Shown here piece by piece: positions 1-9,521 of a DNA stretch of 64,000 nt (within the stretch, counting starts at the first letter, position 1; every line of letters starts with the position of its first letter). The notes under the pieces are model-generated. The model was not told the DNA's origin. It was given only the letters and a program-made list of their open reading frames with translations, and did no database searches. Where the stretch lies: assembly GCF_025567305.1 (NCBI RefSeq), contig NZ_JAOQJP010000012.1, positions 36,299-100,298 on the forward strand, read 5' to 3'. The translations under genes and the position numbers were made by a program. This DNA comes from Lentihominibacter butyricus (GTDB lineage: Bacteria; Bacillota; Clostridia; Peptostreptococcales; Anaerovoracaceae).

Positions 1-159
1 CTTGCTTCTTACCACGATAAATTCCCATGGGCGGCGACCCTTACTCGATGCTGAAAGCATCCCGGCCTGAAGCACTTTCTCTATCTTTTCATCATCTATA
101 CGCTCGCCTGTGTACTTCCTGACACTGCGGCGGTTTCTCATTATTTCAAGCAGATCCAT
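1..159 (-). CDS. Nitroreductase family protein, N-terminal part (cut by window edge)
   Basis: The first 53 codons of a minus-strand gene run off the left edge. The product starts MDLLEIMRNRRSVRKYTGE, the typical opening of FMN-dependent nitroreductases, where the RRSVRKY arginines contact FMN phosphate; the later KGRRPWEFIVV matches the second conserved block. Such enzymes are cytoplasmic NAD(P)H-dependent flavin oxidoreductases of often unknown substrate. An AGAGGAG ribosome-binding site seven bases before the ATG at 159 supports the start. It reads away from the CRISPR locus and is separated from it by about 690 bases, so it is probably unrelated. The substrate cannot be inferred. Confidence 0.8.
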   Translation of the reverse strand, partial: MDLLEIMRNRRSVRKYTGERIDDEKIEKVLQAGMLSASSKGRRPWEFIVVRSK

Positions 160-812
160 GATTTTCTCCTCTTTTCTATTACAATATAAATATGGTTAAT
201 ATCCCTTACCCCCTTACGGACAGTATGAGATCATCCATCTTGTTGCCTGTTTTTACGCAAATGTACGACAGCCTGGAAGCTCCTGCCGATCGACTGCTTT
301 TATTTTACTATCAAACTCGAAAAGCTTCAATCGAAAACCGAATTATATAATTTTGGCTCACCTCCGCGTTTCATGATCACCTCTTATTTCTGTGATGCAC
401 GGCTACTTACTTCTGTGATGTACGACTGTTACTCACAGCGATCTGGATCAGAACTATAAATCAGAATGATAAAATGATATAGCCTGGAAAAATCCCAAAG
501 TCACATACTGCATAAGTTGTATCAGAACTTGTGGACGCAGTATAATCCCGAAATCTGTGTATTATCCGCCACATTTAAAAATACCTGCACAAACGCTCTT
601 AAAAATGTGTATGATATGCGATCTTTCAAAAATAGTTACACACGATTTTCTATAATATATCAAAAATTACATCAAAAACGCGCCAAAAACGCATTTTTAT
701 CCAATATTTTCTATATTTGTGTGTAATAAAAAATAAATCCTTTTGTAAATACACAGACTAGAATGCGTTTGTGTATTGAGACTAAAAAACAATGTATTCT
801 ACACAAAATCAA
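160..812. other. AT-rich intergenic stretch without a recognisable gene
   Basis: No reading frame here has a ribosome-binding site or recognisable product; the longest open frame (517-726) encodes an unremarkable 69-residue string. The only structure seen is a short tandem repeat at 383-428. The nitroreductase promoter must lie near 165-230 on the minus strand but was not assigned. Confidence 0.6.
383..428. repeat. Two-copy 23-bp tandem repeat
   Basis: Positions 383-405 and 406-428 are near-identical 23-mers (shared core TTCTGTGATG, then CACGGCT or TACGACT). Upstream of the nitroreductase gene; function unknown. Confidence 0.5.
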
Positions 813-852
813 AGAGCCTCAATTTAAGTTACAGATAAATTGAAAGGTCTCT
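813..852 (-). terminator. Hairpin after the degenerate CRISPR repeat
   Basis: Arms TCAATTTA (819-826) and TAAATTGA (836-843), extended by an interrupted outer stem (813-818 with 846-852). Read on the minus strand it is followed by a T-rich run, so it could end transcripts started in the left leader copy. It overlaps the last bases of the degenerate repeat. Confidence 0.45.
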
Positions 853-878
853 GCATTCTATGATGTAACTGTTAAATC
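849..878 (-). repeat. Solitary degenerate CRISPR repeat next to a second leader copy
   Basis: These 30 bases match the array repeat at 23 of 30 positions (CTCTGCATTC at the start, GTTAAATC at the end). It sits in the same position relative to the left leader copy (879-962) as the first true repeat does to the main leader. I read it as the remnant of a second array reduced to one repeat. The left half is the more diverged, as is usual for trailer-end repeats. Confidence 0.75.
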
Positions 879-962
879 CCCAACCTCTTCAAACTCTCTA
901 ATTATAACACTTCCAGGCTGTGTTTTGTTTACCTCTTAATCAATAAGTGTTTCCGACTTTCG
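879..962 (-). promoter_or_regulatory. Second CRISPR leader copy (diverged)
   Basis: About 84 bases clearly homologous to the main leader at 3518-3600: shared blocks CTCTCTAATTATA, ACTTCC, TGTTTTGT, ACCTCTT and AATAA in the same order and spacing. Both contain TATAAT on the minus strand (here 901-906) about 23 bases before the adjoining repeat. It lies between the left end of the big array and the degenerate repeat. Confidence 0.75.
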
Positions 963-973
963 TCCATATGCCA

Positions 974-3517
974 TTTTACATTCCACAATGTATCTATTAA
1001 ATCGCTTCACTAAGTCATTTACTGAGCATGGTCTTGTTACTTTACATTCCACAATGTATCTATTAAATCTTGTCTCCGTCGATTGTCGTACATGCTACAT
1101 CGTTCTTTACATTCCACAATGTATCTATTAAATCTATACCTTTTGCTATAATAATGACATAAGATAAAGAACTTTACATTCCACAATGTATCTATTAAAT
1201 CCAGGAATCAACAAAACATAAAAATCAGAAACACCATTCTTTACATTCCACAATGTATCTATTAAATCGTCAGTACCTTGCGCAAAAATTTCACGATTTT
1301 TAACCTTTACATTCCACAATGTATCTATTAAATCCGTAGTGTTCTACATTCCAGTCCGTGCTGCCGGATGACTTTACATTCCACAATGTATCTATTAAAT
1401 CCCGAGACAGATCAGATGATTTACTCCGTTCTGGGTCTCTTTACATTCCACAATGTATCTATTAAATCTGAACCCTATCAGCTCATCATTTGCGGACGCG
1501 CCCTCCTTTACATTCCACAATGTATCTATTAAATCGCGAATACCGCACTGAATGCATCGTAGCAAAAACAGTGCTTTACATTCCACAATGTATCTATTAA
1601 ATCGTAGTTTCTGCCCTCGCGCGTTACGATGTCATTCTCTTTACATTCCACAATGTATCTATTAAATCCAATAACGAATATGTCTATGATCCGCTGCCGA
1701 AGCCTTTACATTCCACAATGTATCTATTAAATCCAGAGCTCTGATCAACGCAAATGTCGTTCAGGATCTGCTTTACATTCCACAATGTATCTATTAAATC
1801 GGTGATGATGCTCTTCTTTCTGCTCGCTTGGGGCGGCTTTACATTCCACAATGTATCTATTAAATCCGCAAACGGCACCGGATCTGTGACTATCGAAAAA
1901 CCTTTACATTCCACAATGTATCTATTAAATCTGTATTGCATTCGAAAACACAAGGACCGTTATTGCCTTTACATTCCACAATGTATCTATTAAATCTTAA
2001 ACTGGCTTGCGGGAATGACGGTTCGTGACGACCTTTACATTCCACAATGTATCTATTAAATCTCAGTTGCTCTGTTCCCGGTTCGATCATCTCCTCTTCT
2101 TTACATTCCACAATGTATCTATTAAATCTTACGCACGGACCATACACGATCATTTTAAATTCTGACTTTACATTCCACAATGTATCTATTAAATCTTCAG
2201 TTGCTCTGTTCCCGGTTCGATCATCTCCTCTTCTTTACATTCCACAATGTATCTATTAAATCATGAATATCACCACGGACGCTATCATGGCGATCTGCCT
2301 TTACATTCCACAATGTATCTATTAAATCGATTTTAATGCTGTAGCATCAGAAGACGGTACAGCCTTTACATTCCACAATGTATCTATTAAATCTACAGCC
2401 GGAAACATCATCGCGCAGCTGCAGAAAAACTTTACATTCCACAATGTATCTATTAAATCTCGTGCTTTCCTGCGCACACGCGCCAGTTTTCCGCCTTTAC
2501 ATTCCACAATGTATCTATTAAATCTGCACGAGGTTCGAAGATCAAATAAATTTGTCTTTCAGCTTTACATTCCACAATGTATCTATTAAATCAATATGCG
2601 TCGTTGCAACGCTGGTCATCGCTGCAGCTTTACATTCCACAATGTATCTATTAAATCTTTTCCCCGAATTTATTCCGCGTGCATATTTTTCCACTTTACA
2701 TTCCACAATGTATCTATTAAATCTGAAAAGTGGAAAGCAAACCGACAACGCCGCAACAAACTTTACATTCCACAATGTATCTATTAAATCTGGCACGTGA
2801 TCCAGGGAACGCCGGCAACCGGAACGCCTTTACATTCCACAATGTATCTATTAAATCTCTATTTATGACGACACCAAAACCGGCCGCTGCTGTCTTTACA
2901 TTCCACAATGTATCTATTAAATCTGCCCAGAGGGCTCTCCGTATCGATGTTTTCTTTTACTTTACATTCCACAATGTATCTATTAAATCTGCCGCCCTTA
3001 ATGTCTTTTAGCATTTTTTTCAGTGCCTTTACATTCCACAATGTATCTATTAAATCCCTTGAACACTTGCGTGTCAAACTCTCTGAAATCTACTTTACAT
3101 TCCACAATGTATCTATTAAATCTGACATCTATCGCCGGCCTGCCGGAAATAAAAGAGGCTTTACATTCCACAATGTATCTATTAAATCTGAAAAGTGGAA
3201 AGCAAACCGACAACGCCGCAACAAACTTTACATTCCACAATGTATCTATTAAATCGCTCGGCAGGTGCTTTGAAAAATACGTCAAAGCCGCCTTTACATT
3301 CCACAATGTATCTATTAAATCTTGTCCACGAACGCGCCCTCATTGATAATCGCCGCTTTACATTCCACAATGTATCTATTAAATCGAGCAGATCGCGTAC
3401 CAGATCGGCACGGAAGAAGCTGCTTTACATTCCACAATGTATCTATTAAATCAAGAAGAAAATTTCGTTATTTTTGCATGAAAGTGCCTTTACATTCCAC
3501 AATGTATCTATTAAATC
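974..3517 (-). CRISPR. Type I-B CRISPR array, 39 repeats and 38 spacers
   Basis: Thirty-base repeats (plus strand begins CTTTACATTCC, ends ATTAAATC) recur every 65-67 bases with spacers of 35-37 bases; I counted 39. The internal ACATT/AATGT arms form the usual small hairpin. In the opposite orientation the repeat ends in ATGTAAAG, resembling the 5' handle of clostridial I-B crRNAs, so transcription should run leftward from the leader at 3518-3600. The repeat nearest 974 differs at its outer base (T instead of C), the only variation noticed. Two spacer pairs are duplicated: 2724-2760 equals 3189-3225, and 2063-2098 equals 2196-2232 apart from one extra base. Short open frames across the array are artefacts of the repeat. 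Confidence 0.98.
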
Positions 3518-3600
3518 CCCGTACTCTTCAACCTCTCTAATTATAGTACTTCCCAGCTATGTTTTGTCCACCTCTTGATTAATAAATTTTCCTGGCCTTC
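3518..3600 (-). promoter_or_regulatory. Main CRISPR leader and array promoter
   Basis: AT-rich segment between cas2 and the first repeat. On the minus strand TATAAT (3540-3545) with TGGACA 19 bases upstream (suboptimal spacing) would start transcription about 16 bases before the repeat. Its near-copy lies at 879-962. Confidence 0.75.
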
Positions 3601-3705
3601 ACTGGTATGCGAAAATCACGGTAAAAGCTGCCGGAGTGTGTGCTTTTCAGGGTTTGTCGACTGGCTACGTTTTTTGCATTATCAGGAGTCGACAAAGGTA
3701 AATGA

Positions 3706-3984
3706 TCAAATTAAGAAACTGGTCTTGTCATCTTCGATGCCCCAGAATTCCTTGTCCAGCCATCTTTCCTGCCGGCTTTTGAACAGTATTATCGAGTCCA
3801 GCGAGGTGTCAACATGCGGCTTCAGTTCCTGCCTGAGCTTTTCCAGCTGGACCTTTGACAGCTCGCCTTCAAAAACCGAATTCTGGATATGCGTCAGATA
3901 TTTTTTGCATATCTTGAATATGCGCGACCACCTCTTCTGCCCGTTATCCGTCTTGCTTATATCATATACCAGCACAATATACAT
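3706..3984 (-). CDS. cas2: CRISPR-associated endoribonuclease/integration protein Cas2
   Basis: A 92-residue Cas2: ferredoxin-like fold beginning MYIVLVYDISK, with the conserved metal-site aspartate in the YDIS strand and the typical FEGELSKVQLEKL and SIILFK elements. Cas2 dimers bridge two Cas1 dimers and stabilise integration of new spacers at the leader-repeat junction. It is the last gene of the cas operon, four bases after cas1, and is followed by the leader. Length is normal (85-100) and no defect is seen. Confidence 0.95.
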   Translation of the reverse strand: MYIVLVYDISKTDNGQKRWSRIFKICKKYLTHIQNSVFEGELSKVQLEKLRQELKPHVDTSLDSIILFKSRQERWLDKEFWGIEDDKTSFLI

Positions 3985-3987
3985 TTT

Positions 3988-4980
3988 TCACCACCATATT
4001 CTGAACCCTTCATACTCTTTTTCACCGATCAGATGCTTTATCAGCTTGTAAGCTTCCAGACGCATCAGATACTGATACGAAACTTTCCGCCCGAGCTCCC
4101 TGTGCATGATCGTCTTCTTCAGCCGGTTTTCAAACTCAGAAACTATCAGCCTCGAGGCATCCTGCTTCAGATGCATGAAGTTTAGTTCTTTTGTAAAGCT
4201 GCCCTCTGTTATCTGCCTCCTGTTCAGGAGCGAAAAAATCAACCGGTCACCTATCAGAGGCTTGAAGACCTCGGTCAGATCCAGGCAAAGCGAATACCTG
4301 CGCACTCCCGGTTCATGCAGATAGCTTATCGTCGGATCGAGCTGAGTTTTATATATTTCACTTAAAGCCTTCGTGTATATCAAAGAATTCACGTACGAAA
4401 TCAGTGAATTGATCATATTGTCCGGCGGATGCATCACTCTTTTTTCAAACCGGATGTCCTGATCCACTATGATATTCCATGCCGAATAATAGCTTTTGCG
4501 TATATTCCCTTCGATCCCCATGAGCTCATCGATCTTTTTCGCAGACGATATCCCACGCCTCAGGCTGTCTATCTCTCTCATGTAAAGCGATACATCTTTT
4601 CCTCTTCCGTTATAATAGCGCAAATTACGATATATATTGTCTGCCGCGGCTTCTATGAATTTCCTGGCGATCACGAGCCGCTTACTGTCATCCGTGTAAT
4701 GTTCCACCTGTCTGACCAGCATCTGTCCTGCCAGCAGACTTTCTCTAGGGTAGTAGCTCCCTGTATAGAAACTGTAGTGATTGAAGAAATGCATCGGTAT
4801 CCCGTACTTTGATATATAATTGATAAAATTCGTATTGAACGTCATCTCCGACATGACATATATATCAGAAATACGTTCAACCGGCATGTCACGTTTTTCT
4901 CCTTCATATGTCGTAAACTGCAGTGTGTTGTCTTTACGCTTCAGATCTCCACTGCTGTAGACATAAAAACTCTGTTTCAT
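3988..4980 (-). CDS. cas1: CRISPR spacer integrase Cas1
   Basis: A 330-residue Cas1 of the I-B type. N-terminal beta domain (MKQSFYVYSSGDLKRKDNT) and C-terminal helical domain with the metal-binding region YLHEPGVRRYSLCLDLTEVF, containing the catalytic His and Asp. It cuts and joins spacer DNA into the array with Cas2. The start at 4980 has GGAGG five bases upstream; a longer frame from 5010 would lack one. It follows cas4 by 17 bases, the usual Cas4-Cas1-Cas2 adaptation module. Confidence 0.95.
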   Translation of the reverse strand: MKQSFYVYSSGDLKRKDNTLQFTTYEGEKRDMPVERISDIYVMSEMTFNTNFINYISKYGIPMHFFNHYSFYTGSYYPRESLLAGQMLVRQVEHYTDDSKRLVIARKFIEAAADNIYRNLRYYNGRGKDVSLYMREIDSLRRGISSAKKIDELMGIEGNIRKSYYSAWNIIVDQDIRFEKRVMHPPDNMINSLISYVNSLIYTKALSEIYKTQLDPTISYLHEPGVRRYSLCLDLTEVFKPLIGDRLIFSLLNRRQITEGSFTKELNFMHLKQDASRLIVSEFENRLKKTIMHRELGRKVSYQYLMRLEAYKLIKHLIGEKEYEGFRIWW

Positions 4981-4997
4981 CAGGTCCTCCTTTCCGG

Positions 4998-5492
4998 TCA
5001 AATAAAGCACAGATCATGGTATGCACACTTTCGACATATTTTTTTCTCGCAAAAATCAGGTGGGATTTCCTGCTTCCTTACCCTATTGATCTCTTCAATG
5101 ATGCATTCGAGTTCATGTTCATCCTCAGACAGCAGTTCTACAGTCAGATTCTGTTTCAGCAGAGGATAATCTATCCTTGCTTTCATATCTCTAAGCCCTC
5201 GCTGTGCAAGATAGTACAGATAATATTTGACCTGCCAGATCCCCGCTTCCTCTATCGATCTGCTCTTTTTTATTTCATGCAGTTCACGGTGTCCTTTTAT
5301 GAAATCTATATTTATCACATTGTCTATGTTTATATGTTTTTCATCACGCCTGTAACTGTTTTCATCCAGCAGTTTTCCAAGCATCACATCTTCATTTTCA
5401 TTCTCCATGTTTATCTCGTGGCAAAAATACCACAGCTTTCTCTTACAGACAAAATGATAATATATCATCATTCCTGTGATTCTTTCTTCCAT
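4998..5492 (-). CDS. cas4: CRISPR-associated exonuclease Cas4
   Basis: A 164-residue RecB-like Cas4 that trims prespacers and selects for PAM-adjacent ends. Residues consistent with an iron-sulfur cluster are visible: one Cys near the N terminus (HFVCKRKLWYF) and three near the C terminus (CEKKICRKCAYHDLC). The nuclease motif is in HEIKKSRSIEEAGIWQVKYY (Glu-x-Lys and the QVKYY motif). ATG at 5492 with AGGAGAG upstream is preferred over the TTG two codons earlier. It lies 18 bases after cas3. Confidence 0.93.
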   Translation of the reverse strand: MEERITGMMIYYHFVCKRKLWYFCHEINMENENEDVMLGKLLDENSYRRDEKHINIDNVINIDFIKGHRELHEIKKSRSIEEAGIWQVKYYLYYLAQRGLRDMKARIDYPLLKQNLTVELLSEDEHELECIIEEINRVRKQEIPPDFCEKKICRKCAYHDLCFI

Positions 5493-5510
5493 AAGCAACT
5501 CTCCTGCAGA

Positions 5511-7871
5511 TCAGCATATCATAAACGTTTCCTGCTGTTCTTCAGCCTTGATGAAGAGGCCTTTACCACTCAGCGTTTCCTCATCGAAATCGTATTCAGC
5601 GCAATTTTCATCTATCCTGTGTATGAAAGTCCCCTTGATCGGCTCTTTATCCATCGCGTTCCTGTACCTCTTGTCATACGAGGCTACATTGAGAGTAAGC
5701 GCATCCAGCTTTGAGTTGAGTACAGCTTTTATTTCTGTACCTATATTCGCACCACACAAAATATTGCTACATACACGTATCATTTCATGTTCCTTCTGGT
5801 ATATGCTGTCAGGCATAACAGTCGTGTTTCTTATCTTTCGAAAGCTGTCATCCGCTTCACTTTTGCTGTATTCAGCAAATAATATAGTTTCGAAATGTCG
5901 GAGCATATCCTTTATTTCTTTATAATAATTGCTGTTTTCTATTTCGGGCGAACCATAAACTTCGTTCACGCATTCTGTTTTCATTTTCTCGGAAAGCACC
6001 TCGCCGGTAATTTTTCTGATACAGTGCAGTGACTCGTCATAGATCACCTCGTCGTATATCGTTTTTCTGCCGTTTTTCGTATCATGCACTATGATATTAG
6101 GATGTTCAGGGAAGTATCTGCCAGAACGGTTGCAGCGGCCCATGCGCTGCAGCAGGCTGTCGATCGGGCACATCTCCGTATACAAAATATCAAAATCTAT
6201 ATCGAGACTGGCCTCCACGATCTGCGTAGTCACCCAGATGCCTTCCGCGCCTTCCTGCACAGAAAAGTCCATTATGCTTTTCTCAAGCAAGTCACGATGC
6301 TTTCTGATAAAACCTGCGTGCAGCAGCTTTACATTGCTATTCATTTCTCGCAGCGAGTCATAGACCCTCTGGGCTTTGCGCACTGTATTGCATATCACAA
6401 GCACTTTCCTGCCGTGTGCGCTTTCCAGTATCTCATTGATATCCATTTCACCGTCTGTCACAGATACGATATGCCTCTTCAGCTCTGATTCACCTGAAAA
6501 ATCCTGCAGATAGCACTCTTCACCAAAGCGCAGTCCGTGCTCTTCCATAAGTTTTTTCAGCACCGGCGGGAAAGTCGCTGTTATTATCGCAAACCGCCCG
6601 CCCATCTCTGATATTGTTTTTAGCCCGTATATCAGCGCTGCAACTACGCGCGGAGAATACGACTGTATCTCGTCGATTACCACCTTTGAATATTTGAGCG
6701 TCGCCGCAAATATTTCAGTGCCTGCGGCTTTATACGAGAATTTGAACAGCTGATCCACCGTGCATACTGTCAATGGTGCGGACAGAAGCTTCGCCTTTTC
6801 ATAGCGGCTGTAGCCATCGCCCTTTTCAGAGGATTCTTTGAGGAATTTCTTCATGCTGCCCGAGTGCAGAAGCGCCGCCTCTTTATACTCATATCGTTCA
6901 CGTATCCTGTCGTATATCGCATCAGACGAGACCATCATCGGAAGCGTGTAAAAACCTTTTTCGCCATCGAGCCATAAAAGCGCCGCTTCTGTTTTACCGG
7001 ATCCTGTCGGTGCTATCACTACCAGGTTATCCTCAGAATGCTCACGCATGTATTCCTGCGCTGGTCTAAGATTACCGTCCAGGCTTTTTTCGATACTTGA
7101 TTTCAGCTTCTTTTCTATCAGATCGGGATGCTGCTCCGCTTCACTGTACCCGGCGCTCACGGACCAGTCAAATTTGTTCAGCATACCCTTCACCAGGATA
7201 TACTCGCGCCATATTTCATCATCTACATCTGAATTCCGGCATTGCTGATTCAATCTGAATATGACCTTCCGAATGTTTCCAACAGAAAACTCCCACTTAT
7301 CGTCATCAAGGAACTCTCTGACGGATTTGTTGTAATATTTTTCCGCATACCCATTAATATCTTTAGCTTTATATTCATCATCTCTTGTGTGGTGATGATA
7401 AACAGCAGTAATGAACACCTTGAAATCATCCTCCGTGAAGCGCTCATCTATATCCTTGAAATCATTCCACGAAACCGACAGTGCACTCAGGTGACCATGC
7501 GGCATCTGCCGCACGCCCTTCAATTTCTCGTTATCAGTAATCCTATCCTGAAAAACTTCGTTTGCCTTGCCTATATCATGATATCTGCAGGCCGCTATGA
7601 TCAGTTTTATTTCTTTTTCCGAAAAATATTTTCCATGGTCGACAAAGAATCCTTCAGCACATTTCACTGTTTCATCAAGGTGATCTTTTAACAGTTTCTG
7701 CGGCCCGTTTTTTCCGGCTTTCACTTTCTGAGCTGCATTATCTATCGCAGCAAGTTCCCAGTCAGCCAGTTCGCCATGCAATACTTCCTTAAGCTCACGC
7801 ACTGATTTCAAAAAAGTGTCTTTCTCCTTGCCGGTAATGCTCCGTTCTTCTGATTTTGCATAATACTCCAT
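5511..7871 (-). CDS. cas3: CRISPR-associated helicase/nuclease Cas3
   Basis: A 786-residue fusion of HD nuclease and superfamily 2 helicase. The HD site is His98-Asp99 in CRYHDIGKA, with further HD-domain histidines at MPHGH and YHHHTRDD. Walker A is APTGSGKT (287-294) and the DExH-type box is DEIQ (400-403). Helicase motif VI appears as LLQRMGRCNRSGR. Cas3 is recruited to Cascade-bound targets and degrades the non-target strand. All expected motifs are intact. A 74-base gap without a gene separates it from cas5. Confidence 0.96.
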   Translation of the reverse strand: MEYYAKSEERSITGKEKDTFLKSVRELKEVLHGELADWELAAIDNAAQKVKAGKNGPQKLLKDHLDETVKCAEGFFVDHGKYFSEKEIKLIIAACRYHDIGKANEVFQDRITDNEKLKGVRQMPHGHLSALSVSWNDFKDIDERFTEDDFKVFITAVYHHHTRDDEYKAKDINGYAEKYYNKSVREFLDDDKWEFSVGNIRKVIFRLNQQCRNSDVDDEIWREYILVKGMLNKFDWSVSAGYSEAEQHPDLIEKKLKSSIEKSLDGNLRPAQEYMREHSEDNLVVIAPTGSGKTEAALLWLDGEKGFYTLPMMVSSDAIYDRIRERYEYKEAALLHSGSMKKFLKESSEKGDGYSRYEKAKLLSAPLTVCTVDQLFKFSYKAAGTEIFAATLKYSKVVIDEIQSYSPRVVAALIYGLKTISEMGGRFAIITATFPPVLKKLMEEHGLRFGEECYLQDFSGESELKRHIVSVTDGEMDINEILESAHGRKVLVICNTVRKAQRVYDSLREMNSNVKLLHAGFIRKHRDLLEKSIMDFSVQEGAEGIWVTTQIVEASLDIDFDILYTEMCPIDSLLQRMGRCNRSGRYFPEHPNIIVHDTKNGRKTIYDEVIYDESLHCIRKITGEVLSEKMKTECVNEVYGSPEIENSNYYKEIKDMLRHFETILFAEYSKSEADDSFRKIRNTTVMPDSIYQKEHEMIRVCSNILCGANIGTEIKAVLNSKLDALTLNVASYDKRYRNAMDKEPIKGTFIHRIDENCAEYDFDEETLSGKGLFIKAEEQQETFMIC

Positions 7872-7945
7872 ATGATCCCCGACCTCCTTTCAGAAGTTGC
7901 CTGCGGTTCTGACTTCTATACATGACTCATTTCCGGATCATACAG

Positions 7946-8659
7946 TTATGCCAGCACAACTACTGTTCCATGATCTGAAAAATCATCCACATACACATTT
8001 CCTATCGACTTATTTGCTGGAAAAAGTTTAGCTTTGATCTTGCCACCTTCAGCTTTCCAGCGCCTTAGTCCTTTCTTCGTTATCTCGTACTCTTTCGTCA
8101 ATGTGTATACAGTTGTCATTGTCCCCTCTGTATCTGCATCCGAATCAACAGGCACATATATATCCATTTCCGTGAAAGCCTCGTCACTTTTTTCCAGTCC
8201 GACGATATCTACACGCTCTATATCGAGCATGTCCTCATATCGGCCCATTGAAGGATAACGCTGAGGTCTGCACAAGGCATGATACACCGTATCGAAATCA
8301 TCATCAGACGGCACGACATGTATGACCATCCTGTTTTCACATATCAGTTCCACGTTGGCTATACCTTTGAAAATGCCATATTCTTTGCCATCCTTTATGC
8401 ATATCTGATGTCGCGCTTTATCGAATTTCCCCCCCGGAGTAAACGAATATCTCGTATAAAGCTCTGATACCGTTCCATTGTTCGTTCCCTGTATGCTCAG
8501 CTTCATCGGATGGAATTCCTTAAAACCGCATGCTGCATGTATCATTCCCAGGACTGTTGAATATGGCGGCAGGGGGAACGTTTCCTTGATGATGAAGCTG
8601 CTTGGCTTACGGTAATTAGCAAGTTCCTGGTAACACTGTATCCTTATTGCCCTATCCAT
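7946..8659 (-). CDS. cas5: Cascade subunit Cas5 (type I-B)
   Basis: A 237-residue RAMP-fold Cas5. It begins MDRAIRIQCYQELANYRKPSSF, then FPLPPYSTVLGMIHAACGF, matching the Cas5b/Tneap signature in which the subunit binds the crRNA 5' handle and contacts the large subunit. The ATG at 8659 overlaps the end of cas7 by eight bases, implying translational coupling; a longer frame from 8698 lies inside cas7. Neighbours cas7 and cas8 complete the effector. Confidence 0.9.
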   Translation of the reverse strand: MDRAIRIQCYQELANYRKPSSFIIKETFPLPPYSTVLGMIHAACGFKEFHPMKLSIQGTNNGTVSELYTRYSFTPGGKFDKARHQICIKDGKEYGIFKGIANVELICENRMVIHVVPSDDDFDTVYHALCRPQRYPSMGRYEDMLDIERVDIVGLEKSDEAFTEMDIYVPVDSDADTEGTMTTVYTLTKEYEITKKGLRRWKAEGGKIKAKLFPANKSIGNVYVDDFSDHGTVVVLA

Positions 8660-9521
8660 AGTATCTGTCCACTTCCTCTTTGATGTGCCCGAACACATCT
8701 CCTATGGTCTCCGCCCCTAGAATGTCCTTTATCTCTTTATCGTTATCGAACATTTCAGAGACAACACCTGCGAATGTATTTTCCCCGATGCTGCTGTCCG
8801 AATCTGTGAGTTCTTTTATCATCTCAACACTGAGTCTGTTTTTTTCGATTTTCACCTTGTTCTCAAAGAACGGATTCTTTCTCTCGTACACTCCGCCGAT
8901 AATGAATACCGGACTCAGATCCTCCCTGCGACCTTTTATATCTCTGTAAAGGTACCGGATACCGTCCAGCAGGGCTTTTACGCGCTCTGCCTTTTCCTCA
9001 CTGCTGATCTCGATATCCCCGTCTATGCCGACACGTTCCAGATCCACGGATACCGTATATCTGTAATATGTGCGGTGTATCTCGCTCTGAGCTATTCCGT
9101 TGTCCGCATCGATCCTGGATGCCAGCCCCATATTTGTCAGAAAGTCAAGATCGCTCTGGTACGGTTCAAGCGATATCGCATTGCTCAGCCTTGCCACGGC
9201 ATTTCTGGTCGATGCGCCGCCGCTCTGCTTGTCGTCTTTGGCCGTGGTTTTCATGTATCCGAACAGATCAATCTCCGGAAATTCCGCTATCGTTGCAGAT
9301 GGTGCGAACTGCACTACTCCGCTTTTAGCATCCACCGGAGTCTTGTCCCATCCCATCTGCTGAACGAGACTGTACCTGAGCGCCTGCCTTGATATATATG
9401 TATACTGCTTGTTGTCTCCTCTGGTCATTTTTTTCAGAGACGTTATGTTACCTATACCTTCTCCGTAATTAGCACTTTCTGCCAGAAACACCATCGTTAC
9501 CGTTAAACCATTTCTATTCAT
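8652..9521 (-). CDS. cas7: Cascade backbone subunit Cas7 (Cst2/DevR family, type I-B)
   Basis: A 289-residue DevR-family protein. The opening NGLTVTMVFLAESANYGEGIGN and the following YTYISRQALRYSLVQQMGW are characteristic of Cas7/Cst2 from the Tneap branch of type I-B. Several copies polymerise along the spacer part of crRNA. Start at 9521 has AAGGAGG nine bases upstream and overlaps the cas8 stop by a few bases. No defects were seen. Confidence 0.93.
   Translation of the reverse strand: MNRNGLTVTMVFLAESANYGEGIGNITSLKKMTRGDNKQYTYISRQALRYSLVQQMGWDKTPVDAKSGVVQFAPSATIAEFPEIDLFGYMKTTAKDDKQSGGASTRNAVARLSNAISLEPYQSDLDFLTNMGLASRIDADNGIAQSEIHRTYYRYTVSVDLERVGIDGDIEISSEEKAERVKALLDGIRYLYRDIKGRREDLSPVFIIGGVYERKNPFFENKVKIEKNRLSVEMIKELTDSDSSIGENTFAGVVSEMFDNDKEIKDILGAETIGDVFGHIKEEVDRYYG

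Noticed and set aside
517..726. A 69-residue plus-strand frame
   Set aside because: No ribosome site, no recognisable sequence features, AT-rich non-coding composition.
1339..1371. Repeat-like TACATTCCA inside one spacer
   Set aside because: Only nine bases match and the surrounding bases do not, so it is likely coincidence.
1395..3540. Many small open frames on both strands with repeating peptide motifs
   Set aside because: They are translations of the CRISPR repeat and spacers; none has a ribosome site.
7872..7945. Possible CreTA-type toxin-antitoxin between cas genes
   Set aside because: The gaps between cas genes are too short, and the longest, cas3-cas5 (74 bases), shows no pseudo-repeat or small frame.
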